DNA of 58,901 nucleotides from JAGOVB01 sp964577365. GTDB taxonomy: Bacteria > Patescibacteriota > Minisyncoccia > Phycocordibacterales > PALSA-1337. Position numbers and translations under genes: made by a program. The notes beneath the pieces are model-generated. The model was not told where the DNA came from. It ran no database searches and worked only from the letters and a program-made list of their open reading frames with translations. Shown in pieces: positions 34,158 through 41,824 of the stretch. The stretch lies in the NCBI GenBank assembly GCA_964577365.1, contig CAZNYP010000006.1:1-58901 (forward strand), written 5' to 3'. Every line of letters starts with the position of its first letter. Positions within the stretch are counted from its first letter, which is position 1.

Positions 34158-34584
34158 TCTACAACCTCGTACCAAGAACAAGAAAGTGATGGTCGTTGGC
34201 CGTGGTGGCAAACGAGGTAAAACTTCTGGAAAGGGTACAAAGGGTCAAAACTCACGTGCAGGACGCAAGAAGCGCCCAGAGCTCCGAGACTTTATCAAAC
34301 GTCTCCCAAAGCTCCGTGGACGTGGTGTAAACCAGTTCAAGTCATTCGCTAAAGGAGCAGTGGCAGTAAACCTCGGTGATATCGAGCTCGTCTTTAAGGC
34401 GGGTGAGACAGTCACTCCAGCTACTCTTGTGGAAAAGTTTGTCGTAGAAACAATGAACGGCATCATTCCACCAGTAAAAATTCTCTCTATGGGAGATATC
34501 ACCAAAAAGGTAACTATTTCTGGTTGCCTCGTGTCAGCGGGTGCAAAAGCAAAGGTTGAAAAAGCCGGCGGTCTGGTACAATAG
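34144..34584 (+). CDS. rplO: Ribosomal protein L15
   Basis: 146 residues from the ATG at 34144. MQLNNLQPRTKNKK, GRGGKRGKTSGKGTKGQNSR and SAGAKAKVEKAGG are the family marks. The start lies within rpsE. Confidence 0.95.
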   Translation: MQLNNLQPRTKNKKVMVVGRGGKRGKTSGKGTKGQNSRAGRKKRPELRDFIKRLPKLRGRGVNQFKSFAKGAVAVNLGDIELVFKAGETVTPATLVEKFVVETMNGIIPPVKILSMGDITKKVTISGCLVSAGAKAKVEKAGGLVQ

Positions 34585-34588
34585 TCCT

Positions 34589-35860
34589 ATGAATACAATT
34601 ATTTCGAAAATAAAGACGGTCCTGTCAGATCCAGGACTACGAAAGCGAATACTCTTTACCATCGGTGCGCTCATCGTAGTGCGGCTCCTCTCGGCGATAC
34701 CGATCCCTGGTATCGATGCACTTCGTCTCGAACGACTCCTCGACTCTAACCAGTTTATCGGACTCCTCGACGTATTTTCAGGAGGAGGTATTTCACGTCT
34801 TTCTATCGTCATGCTCGGTGTAGGTCCATACATCACTGGATCGATCATCATGCAGCTCCTCACCATGATGTTCCCAAGTATCAAGGCCATGTATCGCGAA
34901 GAGGGTGAGGCAGGACGTCTCAAGATGTCACAATACTCACGTATGCTCGCGGTACCTCTTGCGCTTGGACAGTCATTTGCTTTCCTCGCACTCCTACAAA
35001 ATCAAAACATCTTGCCGACATTTGGTACATTCGAACTCATTGTAAACATCCTCATCGTCTCTGCTGGATCACTCCTCCTCATGTGGATCGGAGAGCTCAT
35101 ATCAGAGTTCGGTATTGGAAACGGAGTATCGCTCATCATCTTTGCTGGTATCGTTACTGTACTTCCTACACAGCTCGTACAGTTCATCGTAGGGTTTGAG
35201 GCAGCACTCATCCCACAGTATGTGATCTTTGCAGTGATCGCCCTCGTCGCTATCGTAGCGGTAGTGGCAGTAACCGAAGCAGAACGACCTATCCCGGTGA
35301 CTTATGCGCGACAGGTGCACGGCTCAAAGGTCATGGGTGGAACCAGTACGTATCTCCCGATCCGTATCAACCAGGCAGGTGTGATGCCAATCATCTTTGC
35401 ATTGTCTATCCTCCTGTTCCCACAGATGATCGTAAACTTCCTCTCACGAGCAAGCAATGCGACCGTAGCTGATCTCGCAAGCACCGTATCACTGTGGCTC
35501 GCAAATCCGTGGGTAAACGGCATACTATATTTCGGACTCGTATTTATCTTTACCTACTTCTATACAGCGATCACCTTTGAACCAAAGCAGGTTTCAGAAA
35601 ATCTCCAAAAAGGTGGTGCATTTATCCCAGGTATTCGACCAGGTGATCATACGACTGACTACCTCGCAAATATCGTGACTCGTATCACCCTCGTCGGAGC
35701 AGTATTTCTCGGTGTGATCGCAGTGCTTCCCGTAGTCCTCCAGGGCTTTACCGGAAACCAGGCGCTCAATATCGGTGGTACAGGACTCCTCATCGTCGTG
35801 TCAGTGGTACTCGACCTCATCAAACGTATCGAGGCCCAGGCATCAATGCGAGAATACTAA
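34589..35860 (+). CDS. secY: Preprotein translocase subunit SecY
   Basis: 423 residues from the ATG at 34589, ten membrane helices. It forms the protein-conducting channel. RLLSAIPIPGID, the plug region FSGGGISRLSIVMLGVGPYI, MTMMFPS-type loops and FKPKQVSENLQK-type cytosolic loop (here FEPKQVSENLQKGGAFIPGIRPG) identify it. TACAAT lies six bases before the ATG, so an internal leaderless promoter is possible. Confidence 0.97.
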   Translation: MNTIISKIKTVLSDPGLRKRILFTIGALIVVRLLSAIPIPGIDALRLERLLDSNQFIGLLDVFSGGGISRLSIVMLGVGPYITGSIIMQLLTMMFPSIKAMYREEGEAGRLKMSQYSRMLAVPLALGQSFAFLALLQNQNILPTFGTFELIVNILIVSAGSLLLMWIGELISEFGIGNGVSLIIFAGIVTVLPTQLVQFIVGFEAALIPQYVIFAVIALVAIVAVVAVTEAERPIPVTYARQVHGSKVMGGTSTYLPIRINQAGVMPIIFALSILLFPQMIVNFLSRASNATVADLASTVSLWLANPWVNGILYFGLVFIFTYFYTAITFEPKQVSENLQKGGAFIPGIRPGDHTTDYLANIVTRITLVGAVFLGVIAVLPVVLQGFTGNQALNIGGTGLLIVVSVVLDLIKRIEAQASMREY

Positions 35861-35876
35861 GTGGTATAATATGCCC

Positions 35877-36458
35877 ATGCAAAAAGTATTTATACTCATG
35901 GGTATGTCAGGGTGCGGAAAAGGGACGCAGGGAAAACTCATCGAAAAACACCTCGGTGGAGAGACTTTGTATGTGCAGACCGGTGCTGAGATTCGTGAAT
36001 TTATAAAAGGGGATTCATATACACAGCGCATGACCGCACTCGCCTATGACGAGGGCGGTCTCATGCCTGAGTTCGTGACGATCGCGATGTGGTCAAACCT
36101 CCTCGCACGTGAGTACAAAGGCAGTCAGCATATCATTATCGACGGTACACCTCGAAAGATGCATGAGGCGGGCACACTCCACTCTGCGGTCGAGTTTTAC
36201 AAACTCCCAAAGCCATGGGTCATTCATTTCAAAATGAGTAAGGGTGAGGCACTCAAGCGACTCATGCTCCGCAAACGTATGGATGATAACGAAGAGGATA
36301 TACAGGCACGTCTCGACTGGTACGATACGCACGTGCTCCCGACGGTAGAGTTTTATCGATATAACCCGCACTACAACTTTATTGAGATAAATGCCGAGCA
36401 GTCAGTAGAAAAAGTGTTTGCAGATATACTAGAGCAGATAAATGGGAATACGAATTAA
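35877..36458 (+). CDS. adk: Adenylate kinase
   Basis: 193 residues from the ATG at 35877, which is six bases after TATAAT (35865-35870); an ATG at 35871 overlaps nothing but lacks that spacing. P-loop GMSGCGKGT, GTPRKMHEA in place of GFPR, and KRMDDNEEDIQARL are visible. The zinc-finger LID insertion is absent (short form). Balances AMP, ADP and ATP. Confidence 0.92.
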   Translation: MQKVFILMGMSGCGKGTQGKLIEKHLGGETLYVQTGAEIREFIKGDSYTQRMTALAYDEGGLMPEFVTIAMWSNLLAREYKGSQHIIIDGTPRKMHEAGTLHSAVEFYKLPKPWVIHFKMSKGEALKRLMLRKRMDDNEEDIQARLDWYDTHVLPTVEFYRYNPHYNFIEINAEQSVEKVFADILEQINGNTN

Positions 36459-37209
36459 AACAAAAGAAGACATCGCAACCCTTCGCGAAGGTGGAAAACG
36501 CCACGCGGCTATTTTGCGTGCAGTTGCCGAGGCCGTGCGTCCTGGTATCACGACAAAGGAGCTCGATACGATCGCCCATGACCTCGTCCTCAAAAACGGT
36601 GATGTGCCCAGTTTTTTAAATTATCAACCTCGCGATGCGAGCTTTCCTTTTCCTGCATCTATCTGTACATCGGTAAATGATGAGATCGTGCACGGGATAC
36701 CGAATGACCGCGTCCTCGAAGAAGGGGACATCATAAAGCTCGACCTCGGCCTCACTCACGGTGGACTCATCACGGACGCTGCGATCACGGTCGCGGTAGG
36801 TACACCTCGTCCAAAAGACGAAGCCCTCATGCGTCATACCGAAGCAGCACTCGAGGCGGGGATACGTGCCGCAAAGGGCGGAGCGACTATATATGATGTA
36901 GGAGTGGCGATCGAGCGATACCTCACTGGGGCAAATCTACACATCGTCGAAGAACTCTGTGGACACGGGGTGGGATACGACGTACACGAAGATCCTTTTG
37001 TACCGAACTATGCGTGGGATGAAGGAAAGAAAATACAGCTTGTACCGGGTATGGTTCTGGCCGTAGAGCCGATCACTACCTGGGGCAAAGGGAAGATGGA
37101 ACTAGCGGGGGATGGATTTGCATACAAGACAAAAGATGGGGCAAATGCGTGCCAATTTGAGCATACAATACTCATAACAAAGGGAGATCCAGAGGTATTG
37201 ACAATCTAG
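36442..37209 (+). CDS. map: Methionine aminopeptidase, type I
   Basis: 255 residues; removes the initiator Met. Metal ligands are the two Asp in KLDLGLTHGGLITDAA, His in CGHGVGYDVHEDP, and the Glu residues in LAVEPI and QFEHTILI. It overlaps adk by 17 bases. The usual next genes (infA, rpmJ, rpsM) are absent; an orphan-gene island begins instead. Confidence 0.97.
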   Translation: MGIRIKTKEDIATLREGGKRHAAILRAVAEAVRPGITTKELDTIAHDLVLKNGDVPSFLNYQPRDASFPFPASICTSVNDEIVHGIPNDRVLEEGDIIKLDLGLTHGGLITDAAITVAVGTPRPKDEALMRHTEAALEAGIRAAKGGATIYDVGVAIERYLTGANLHIVEELCGHGVGYDVHEDPFVPNYAWDEGKKIQLVPGMVLAVEPITTWGKGKMELAGDGFAYKTKDGANACQFEHTILITKGDPEVLTI

Positions 37210-37226
37210 TCAATAAGTGCTATACT
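37198..37226 (+). promoter_or_regulatory. Strong promoter at the end of map
   Basis: TTGACA (37198-37203), 17-base spacer, TATACT (37221-37226). The best -35/-10 pair in the window; it drives the structured leader and the orphan gene at 37448. Confidence 0.85.
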
Positions 37227-37232
37227 ATAGAA

Positions 37233-37447
37233 GTAAAAGTGATTGAGGAGTCACTAATCTACTCTAAAATCACTTTGTCAATTCTTTGACAAAGGAATAG
37301 CGAAAAAGGACATATACCGTAAGGGTAATGTTGTTCCTCTTCGCCTAACTGAGAGATAGCGTAAAACACTCGAATCTCGGTTCGGTAAGAGGGATCGCAT
37401 AAAGGAGAGCACAACGCTCTGCTTTAAGTGGTTCCAGAAAGTGCACA
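37233..37447 (+). ncRNA. Structured leader or small RNA of about 215 bases
   Basis: Runs from the predicted transcript start to the next ATG and folds into a series of hairpins: AAGTGATT/AATCACTT enclosing GAGT/ACTC; CTTTGTCAA/TTGACAAAG; GCGAA/TTCGC enclosing TACC-GTAA-GGTA; GAGAT/ATCTC; AGAGC-ACAAC-GCTCT. It matches no RNA family I know; RNase P and SRP signatures are absent. Confidence 0.45.
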
Positions 37448-37729
37448 ATGAACAAAGTTATTGCTAAGAATAGTTTCAACAGTGGCCTTGTGATCATCAC
37501 CCCGACAAAGATGATGGATCTGTTTCCCACCGTGGCGGATGGTATCACGCGCACGGTGCGGATGACACGCCGGCACGGGGTGGGTACCGCCCAGTACAAC
37601 GAGGACGCGCAAGTGCGGGTTCTTGATAACCGAGAGGTGGAATTTCGGCATCGCGCTGATGTTCCGTGGAAGTCCCGCGGCTTCTTGCCGATTGGGACCT
37701 ATGTGACTGGAGCTGGAAGGCTCCGGTAG
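37448..37729 (+). CDS. Orphan 93-residue protein
   Basis: A basic small protein (PTKMMDLFPTVADGITRTVRMTRRHG, VRVLDNREVEFRHRADV) with no membrane helix. GC and codon use are higher than in neighbouring core genes. It is framed by a strong promoter and a terminator at 37736-37756, which supports expression. Family unknown. Confidence 0.5.
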   Translation: MNKVIAKNSFNSGLVIITPTKMMDLFPTVADGITRTVRMTRRHGVGTAQYNEDAQVRVLDNREVEFRHRADVPWKSRGFLPIGTYVTGAGRLR

Positions 37730-37735
37730 TACAAA

Positions 37736-37756
37736 AAGAGGCGATGCCTCTGTTTT
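37736..37756 (+). terminator. Terminator after the 93-residue gene
   Basis: AAAGAGGC, GAT, GCCTCT, GTTTT. A second hairpin, GCCCAAC-CGCAA-GTTGGGC, follows at 37778-37796. Confidence 0.65.
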
Positions 37757-37991
37757 AGCCGAAAGGCATGTGAGTTCGCCCAACCGCAAGTTGGGCTCTC
37801 TATCAAAACCATCACTCTGTGGTGGGTTTGTAGAGAATTGAAAGCAGTATCTCGAGTATCTCACCCACGTGTGTGGAATGAGGTGCTTGGGAAAATTGCT
37901 TTGCACAAGTTAGAAAAAAGCGAAGCGAGTCTGTCACCTAGACTTAGGGAATTAAATCCTAGTGGTGAACTAGTCCGTGAGACTTTCTGTT

Positions 37992-38204
37992 ATGATCAAG
38001 AGAATTCTCAGTCTCTGGCCGTACTTCCTCACCATGGCAATCGTCTTGATTGCCAGATTCGGATTCGAACTCAAGGGCAAAGCGATGCTCGCGGTGATCT
38101 TCTTCACCGGTCTCACCGTGGTGGTGCTCGCTCACTATATCGAGCATTGTAAACGGAGGATCAAATTCGGCTTCAAGCCTCCCCCTCCGTTTCAGGGGTA
38201 CTGA
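37992..38204 (+). CDS. Small two-helix membrane protein
   Basis: 70 residues from the ATG at 37992 (a GTG at 37977 is possible). Two membrane helices (about 6-25 and 32-50) and a basic, Pro-rich tail ending KFGFKPPPPFQGY. No Shine-Dalgarno site and no clear promoter. Unknown function. The next 240 bases hold no gene but several hairpins, for example GGACGGA/TCCGTCC near 38214-38245. Confidence 0.5.
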   Translation: MIKRILSLWPYFLTMAIVLIARFGFELKGKAMLAVIFFTGLTVVVLAHYIEHCKRRIKFGFKPPPPFQGY

Positions 38205-38445
38205 GTACAAGTTGGACGGAGCTTGAACAATCCGTCCCTGTCTCACGACAGAACTCGTGAAGAAGCCGGGCGCAGGAAATTTTCCTCGCCCTCTTTACTA
38301 GACTCCTGACTTTGTCGGGGGTCGAGTGAGAGTCGAAAGCCTCTGCGAGGCTATAGATATTCAATATGCGTATTTCCTCAATATGTATATGGTATACCTG
38401 TAGCCTCGTGGAGGTTTAGCTTTTACGAGAAGGGAGGTGATTCAT

Positions 38446-38805
38446 ATGAAAAGAAATTCATGGGCAGTAGTAACTGCTCTCGGTGGTCTGCTGGTGATGG
38501 GTGTGGTTCTTCTTGACGTCGATCCACCTCGTGGGCGATCGGTTTCAAAGGCGACGACCGGAGCCACAGTCTCCACCCAACCGACGGCATTCGTCGGCAA
38601 GGTGACGGCCATCCAGCATCCCGACGGTGTGCCTGTGGTGACGGTTGTCGGCATCGAAGGAAGTTTCGTCGGTCGCAAGGAAACCGCGATCGCAGTCACC
38701 AACCTCGCTGTCGGTGACACGGTCCGGCTCATCGGTGTGCTCGCGCCTGGGGGCAAGAGCTTCCCGGCCGCGCGTCCCATAGCGTGGACAAACAGTTGGC
38801 CTTGA
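38446..38805 (+). CDS. Secreted or membrane-anchored small protein with a Shine-Dalgarno site
   Basis: 119 residues from the ATG at 38446. A membrane anchor or signal (about 6-25) is followed by a Thr/Ser linker and a compact beta-rich domain (FVGKVTAIQHPDGVPVVTVVGIEG, VGDTVRLIGVLAPGG), possibly an OB-like barrel. GGGAGGTGA stands nine bases before the ATG. This is one of very few Shine-Dalgarno sites in the window. GC is high. A terminator follows. Confidence 0.65.
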   Translation: MKRNSWAVVTALGGLLVMGVVLLDVDPPRGRSVSKATTGATVSTQPTAFVGKVTAIQHPDGVPVVTVVGIEGSFVGRKETAIAVTNLAVGDTVRLIGVLAPGGKSFPAARPIAWTNSWP

Positions 38806-38820
38806 TGGGCTATTGCAGAG

Positions 38821-38855
38821 AACGCCCGGACTCGGTTCGGGCGTTTTTCTTTTTT
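38821..38855 (+). terminator. Terminator after the 119-residue gene
   Basis: AACGCCCG pairs with CGGGCGTT (38821-38844), then a T run. A near copy stands at 39300-39335. Confidence 0.88.
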
Positions 38856-38860
38856 ATAAT

Positions 38861-38889
38861 TTGACCCAATTCCGTCACTGATGTAAATT
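38861..38889 (+). promoter_or_regulatory. Promoter of the 38945 gene
   Basis: TTGACC (38861-38866), 17-base spacer, TAAATT (38884-38889). A CTGCG/CGCAG hairpin lies in the leader. Confidence 0.55.
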
Positions 38890-38944
38890 ACAAGAATCTG
38901 CGAATAAACGCAGGTAAAACAAAAGGCCTCGCGTGCTCCTCTTA

Positions 38945-39139
38945 ATGACTGCTTACCTCATCTGTGGAATAGGCTGTATTTTCGAAAACAAGGAATACGG
39001 GTACGATGCCATCCTTGACCTTGTCGATCGCCTCACGAAAAAAAGTGACTCGGCCTGGGCCTTCCTGTCACTCGTCATCCTAGCGGTACTGCTCTGGCCG
39101 ATCACCGAGGTCCTCGAGGACAGAGAGCGGCTCAGTTGA
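38945..39139 (+). CDS. Small membrane protein, orphan
   Basis: 64 residues from the ATG at 38945 (a GTG at 38933 would add four). Two hydrophobic stretches (MTAYLICGIGCIF and AFLSLVILAVLLWPITEVL) flank a charged middle. No family recognised. It belongs to the chain of orphan genes with separate promoters. Confidence 0.5.
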   Translation: MTAYLICGIGCIFENKEYGYDAILDLVDRLTKKSDSAWAFLSLVILAVLLWPITEVLEDRERLS

Positions 39140-39164
39140 CGATGTCGTACTTTGATGATATGAT
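39136..39164 (+). promoter_or_regulatory. Promoter of the 31-residue gene
   Basis: TTGACG (39136-39141), 17-base spacer, TATGAT (39159-39164), six bases to the ATG at 39171. Confidence 0.7.
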
Positions 39165-39170
39165 TTCCAC

Positions 39171-39266
39171 ATGCTTAGCGTAATTGGGTGGATCTGTGCT
39201 GTGATAGCCGAGAAGGTGTTCGGCTACAGGGACGGCCGCCGGTACAACGGCAAGGTGGTCAAGTGA
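39171..39266 (+). CDS. Leaderless 31-residue micro-protein
   Basis: MLSVIGWICAVIAEKV then FGYRDGRRYNGKVVK: a short hydrophobic N-terminus and a basic tail. It has a good promoter whose -10 box is six bases before the ATG and a strong terminator 34 bases after the stop, so a dedicated short transcript is likely. Function unknown; a membrane-active or regulatory peptide is possible. Confidence 0.5.
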   Translation: MLSVIGWICAVIAEKVFGYRDGRRYNGKVVK

Positions 39267-39299
39267 CCACGTGGTAGCACACATAGCCTCAAGTGTGCA

Positions 39300-39336
39300 G
39301 AACGCCCGGACATGGTTCCGGGCTTTTTTCTTTTTC
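39300..39336 (+). terminator. Terminator after the micro-protein
   Basis: GCCCGG, ACATGGTT, CCGGGC, TTTTTT. Nearly the same sequence as the terminator at 38821. Confidence 0.9.
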
Positions 39337-39362
39337 TATACGTTGTGTGCTACGATAAAACT

Positions 39363-39899
39363 ATGACCGAACGAACACTTGTAATTATCAAACCAGATGG
39401 AGTAGAACGCAGACTGACAGGGGAGATCATCAAACGTTTTGAGCAGATCGGCCTCGTGCTACATGCAATGAAGATGCTACGTCCAGACGAGGAGCTCATC
39501 GAGCGTCACTATACGATCGATCCAGAGTGGATCCGTATTGCTGGGGAAAAGTCTATTAAAAATGCAAAAGAAAAAGGGCACCCGGTTCTTTCTGATGTCC
39601 CTGAGGATGTGGGGAGAATGATTTTAGGAAGTTTGAAGGAGTATCTGACCAACGGACCCGTCATCGCTATGGTCTGGTCAGGACCGCATGCAGTCGAGAT
39701 CGTGCGCAAGCTCGTGGGAGGTACCGAACCGCTTTCGTCGGATGTAGGAACCATACGAGGAGACTTTGTCCTCGATTCGTACCAGCTCTCAAACAAAGAA
39801 GGACGAGCAATACGCAACCTCGTGCATGCCTCGAGCTCGGCAAAGGAGGCGGAGAGCGAGATAAAACACTGGTTTGACGCAAAAGATTTAGTGGTATAA
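39363..39899 (+). CDS. ndk: Nucleoside diphosphate kinase
   Basis: 178 residues from the ATG at 39363 (TACGAT lies six bases before it). Makes nucleoside triphosphates from diphosphates. LVIIKPDGVERRLTGEII, the middle GPVIAMVWSGPHAVEIVRKLVGGT, RGDF and the catalytic His in NLVHASSS are present. It is about 35 residues longer than most bacterial forms, with the extra segment at about residues 48-90. Confidence 0.95.
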   Translation: MTERTLVIIKPDGVERRLTGEIIKRFEQIGLVLHAMKMLRPDEELIERHYTIDPEWIRIAGEKSIKNAKEKGHPVLSDVPEDVGRMILGSLKEYLTNGPVIAMVWSGPHAVEIVRKLVGGTEPLSSDVGTIRGDFVLDSYQLSNKEGRAIRNLVHASSSAKEAESEIKHWFDAKDLVV

Positions 39900-39900
39900 T
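39874..39900 (+). promoter_or_regulatory. Extended -10 promoter at the end of ndk
   Basis: TTGACG (39874-39879), 15-base spacer, TATAAT (39895-39900) preceded by TGG (extended -10). It points into the structured RNA that follows. Confidence 0.65.
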
Positions 39901-39906
39901 GGTAAC

Positions 39907-40065
39907 AAGGTTATAGTAGTATTAAACCTATACCTTTTTAACGGGAGTCCAGATAAAGTTCGATCATACCTTGGTATCGTCGACAGGACACCCACCTAGC
40001 TTTTGCTAGGTCGATACTCCTATGACCTTACGAGAACACCTGCCCTGAGCAGGCGTTTTTGTTTC
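39907..40065 (+). ncRNA. Candidate structured RNA of about 160 bases
   Basis: The 5' end AAGGTTATAG (39907-39916) pairs with CTATGACCTT (40020-40029), closing a multi-branched fold. Inside are GTCC/GGAC, an ATACC-TT-GGTAT hairpin and CCTAGC-TTTT-GCTAGG. A terminator hairpin CCTGC/GCAGG with T run ends it. It has its own promoter and no reading frame. It lacks the SRP-RNA and RNase P signatures and is not the single long hairpin of 6S RNA. Family unassigned. Confidence 0.6.
40038..40062 (+). terminator. Terminator of the structured RNA
   Basis: CCTGC, CCTGA, GCAGG, then CGTTTTTG. Confidence 0.85.
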
Positions 40066-40090
40066 TAGATTTGTTTGATATACTGGTTCC

Positions 40091-40420
40091 ATGAAAAGAT
40101 ATTTCTTTGCCCTCGCCGTGACGGCACTGGTGCTGTACTTGCACATGCTGGGCATGGAATATTTCCTCTATTGGCGTTTTTGGTGGTACGATCTGGTCCT
40201 CCATCTCTTGGGCGGAGTGGCACTCGCTCTACTTTTTTCTTTTTTTACAAAAAACTGGAAGTATATCCTCCTCGGTGTAGTCCTCGCTGCGACGGCATGG
40301 GAGATCTTTGAGTATGTTCTGCATATTTTTGGTGAAAACAAAGAAGGATATGCACTCGATACGCTCATAGACTATGTGATGGCGTGTCTAGGTACACTAC
40401 TTGTTGTATGGCGTTCATAA
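40091..40420 (+). CDS. DUF2238-like membrane protein
   Basis: 109 residues, about four helices. WYDLVLHLLGGVALALLF and TAWEIFEYVL resemble the conserved Asp-x-x-x-His and Trp-Glu-x-x-Glu positions of the YjdF/DUF2238 family. Function unknown. TATACT lies six bases before the ATG. It overlaps the next gene by 13 bases. Confidence 0.65.
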   Translation: MKRYFFALAVTALVLYLHMLGMEYFLYWRFWWYDLVLHLLGGVALALLFSFFTKNWKYILLGVVLAATAWEIFEYVLHIFGENKEGYALDTLIDYVMACLGTLLVVWRS

Positions 40421-41754
40421 CTTTTGAAACAGGAATAGGGTCGGTGACCGGTGCAAATCTATTGCTTGAAATAGGCTCTGAACGCGTGCTCATCGACTGT
40501 GGGATGGTACAGGGTGATCATGAGACCGAGAAAGCCAACAGGCTGCCGTTTGCCTATGATCCAAAGACTATCGACAAGCTATTTGTGACCCATGCACATC
40601 TCGATCATGTGGGACGTATCGGAAAGCTCGTAAAAGATGGATTTGTGGGCACGATATATTCGACCCCTGAGACATTTGCACTCGCGCAGCTCGTCATGGG
40701 TGATGCGGTAAAGATCCTCGCTCTCGAGGCAAAAAAAGAAGGGATTTTGCCTATATACGAGCATGCAGATGTTGAGAAAGCATGGACCCTATGGAAGACC
40801 ATCCCGTACCATACACAGACGGATTTTTCTGGATACTCGGTATATCTAAAAGATGCAGGGCATATCCTGGGCTCGTCCATCATCGAGTTTACCGAAGGGG
40901 ACAAAAAAATTGCCTTTACCGGAGACTTGGGCAATACACCGACACCACTCCTGCGCGATACCGAGTCGATCGAGGGTGTACAGTACCTCATCATGGAGAG
41001 TGTGTACGGTGATCGCAACCATGAACCAAAAGACGAGCGTGATGCAAAGTTTGAAAAAATAGTGACTGATACCATCGCTCGAGGAGGGACGCTCGTCATT
41101 CCATCTTTTTCTCTTGAACGAACCCAGGTCATTTTATATGAACTGAACAACCTTGCTGAGAAAGGGAAACTAAACGTACCCGTCTACGTAGATTCGCCAC
41201 TCGCCACAAAAGTGACGGATATATATCGAGAAAGTACTGACCTATTTAACGATCGGATAAAAGAGCAGATAAAAGGAGGGGACGATGTCTTTGATTTTAA
41301 ACGATTGAAATTCACTATAGACCATCAGGAATCTGGAGCCCTCGACCGTATCCCTGGTCCAAAGGTGATCCTCGCAGGCTCTGGAATGTCCATGGGAGGC
41401 CGTGTACGCCACCACGAGGCCACATACCTACCTGACCCTCAAAATACCATTCTCCTCGTCGGATATCAGCCATTGGGCACTCTGGGACGTACTCTACAAA
41501 ATCGCGAGGGTACGGTCACGATCGACAAGCAAAAGATAAAAGTAAAAGCCCGGATCGAGTCTATCTTTGGTTACTCTTCGCACAAAGATTCGGATCATCT
41601 CGTCGAGTTCGTCGCTACAGGCAAAACTACACTCAAAAAAGTGTTTCCGATCATGGGTGAACCAAAGGCGAGTATATTTTTGGCACAAAGAATCAAAGAT
41701 GAGCTAGATCTCAACGCTGAATACCCAGAGAAAGGTAAGAGGTATGAGCTGTAG
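40408..41754 (+). CDS. Beta-CASP metallo-beta-lactamase RNA hydrolase
   Basis: 448 residues from the ATG at 40408. THAHLDHVGRI is the zinc-binding HxHxDH motif; DAGHILGSS, FTGDLG, and the beta-CASP motifs (IPSFSLERTQ, SGMSMGGRVRHH, SIFGYSSHKD) follow. This is the bacterial YkqC/CPSF-like group (COG1236), which processes RNA 3' ends or acts as an exonuclease. It is coupled to the DUF2238 gene. Confidence 0.92.
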   Translation: MAFITFETGIGSVTGANLLLEIGSERVLIDCGMVQGDHETEKANRLPFAYDPKTIDKLFVTHAHLDHVGRIGKLVKDGFVGTIYSTPETFALAQLVMGDAVKILALEAKKEGILPIYEHADVEKAWTLWKTIPYHTQTDFSGYSVYLKDAGHILGSSIIEFTEGDKKIAFTGDLGNTPTPLLRDTESIEGVQYLIMESVYGDRNHEPKDERDAKFEKIVTDTIARGGTLVIPSFSLERTQVILYELNNLAEKGKLNVPVYVDSPLATKVTDIYRESTDLFNDRIKEQIKGGDDVFDFKRLKFTIDHQESGALDRIPGPKVILAGSGMSMGGRVRHHEATYLPDPQNTILLVGYQPLGTLGRTLQNREGTVTIDKQKIKVKARIESIFGYSSHKDSDHLVEFVATGKTTLKKVFPIMGEPKASIFLAQRIKDELDLNAEYPEKGKRYEL

Positions 41755-41760
41755 GTGTCC

Positions 41761-41804
41761 GAGATAACATTTTTGTTAGGAATTTTTTAAAAAGATGTTA
41801 TCTC
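41761..41804. repeat. Inverted repeat in front of the MazF-like gene
   Basis: GAGATAACAT (41761-41770) and ATGTTATCTC (41795-41804), a perfect 10-bp inverted repeat with a 24-base AT-rich loop. The right arm is part of conserved element B, so it could be an operator. Confidence 0.6.
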
Positions 41805-41824
41805 TGTTTTGGTAGAGTGGTGGG
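41786..41824 (+). promoter_or_regulatory. Conserved promoter element, copy B (MazF-like gene)
   Basis: Aligned with copies A, C and D: TTTTAAAAAG, TTAT, CTCT, TTTTG-N-TAGAGT with TAGAGT at 41813-41818, then GGTGGG and the ATG. Confidence 0.6.

Noticed and set aside
39907..40065. 6S RNA, SRP RNA or RNase P RNA
   Set aside because: The fold is branched and not one long hairpin, and the SRP GGAAGGAAGCAG-type and RNase P signatures are absent.
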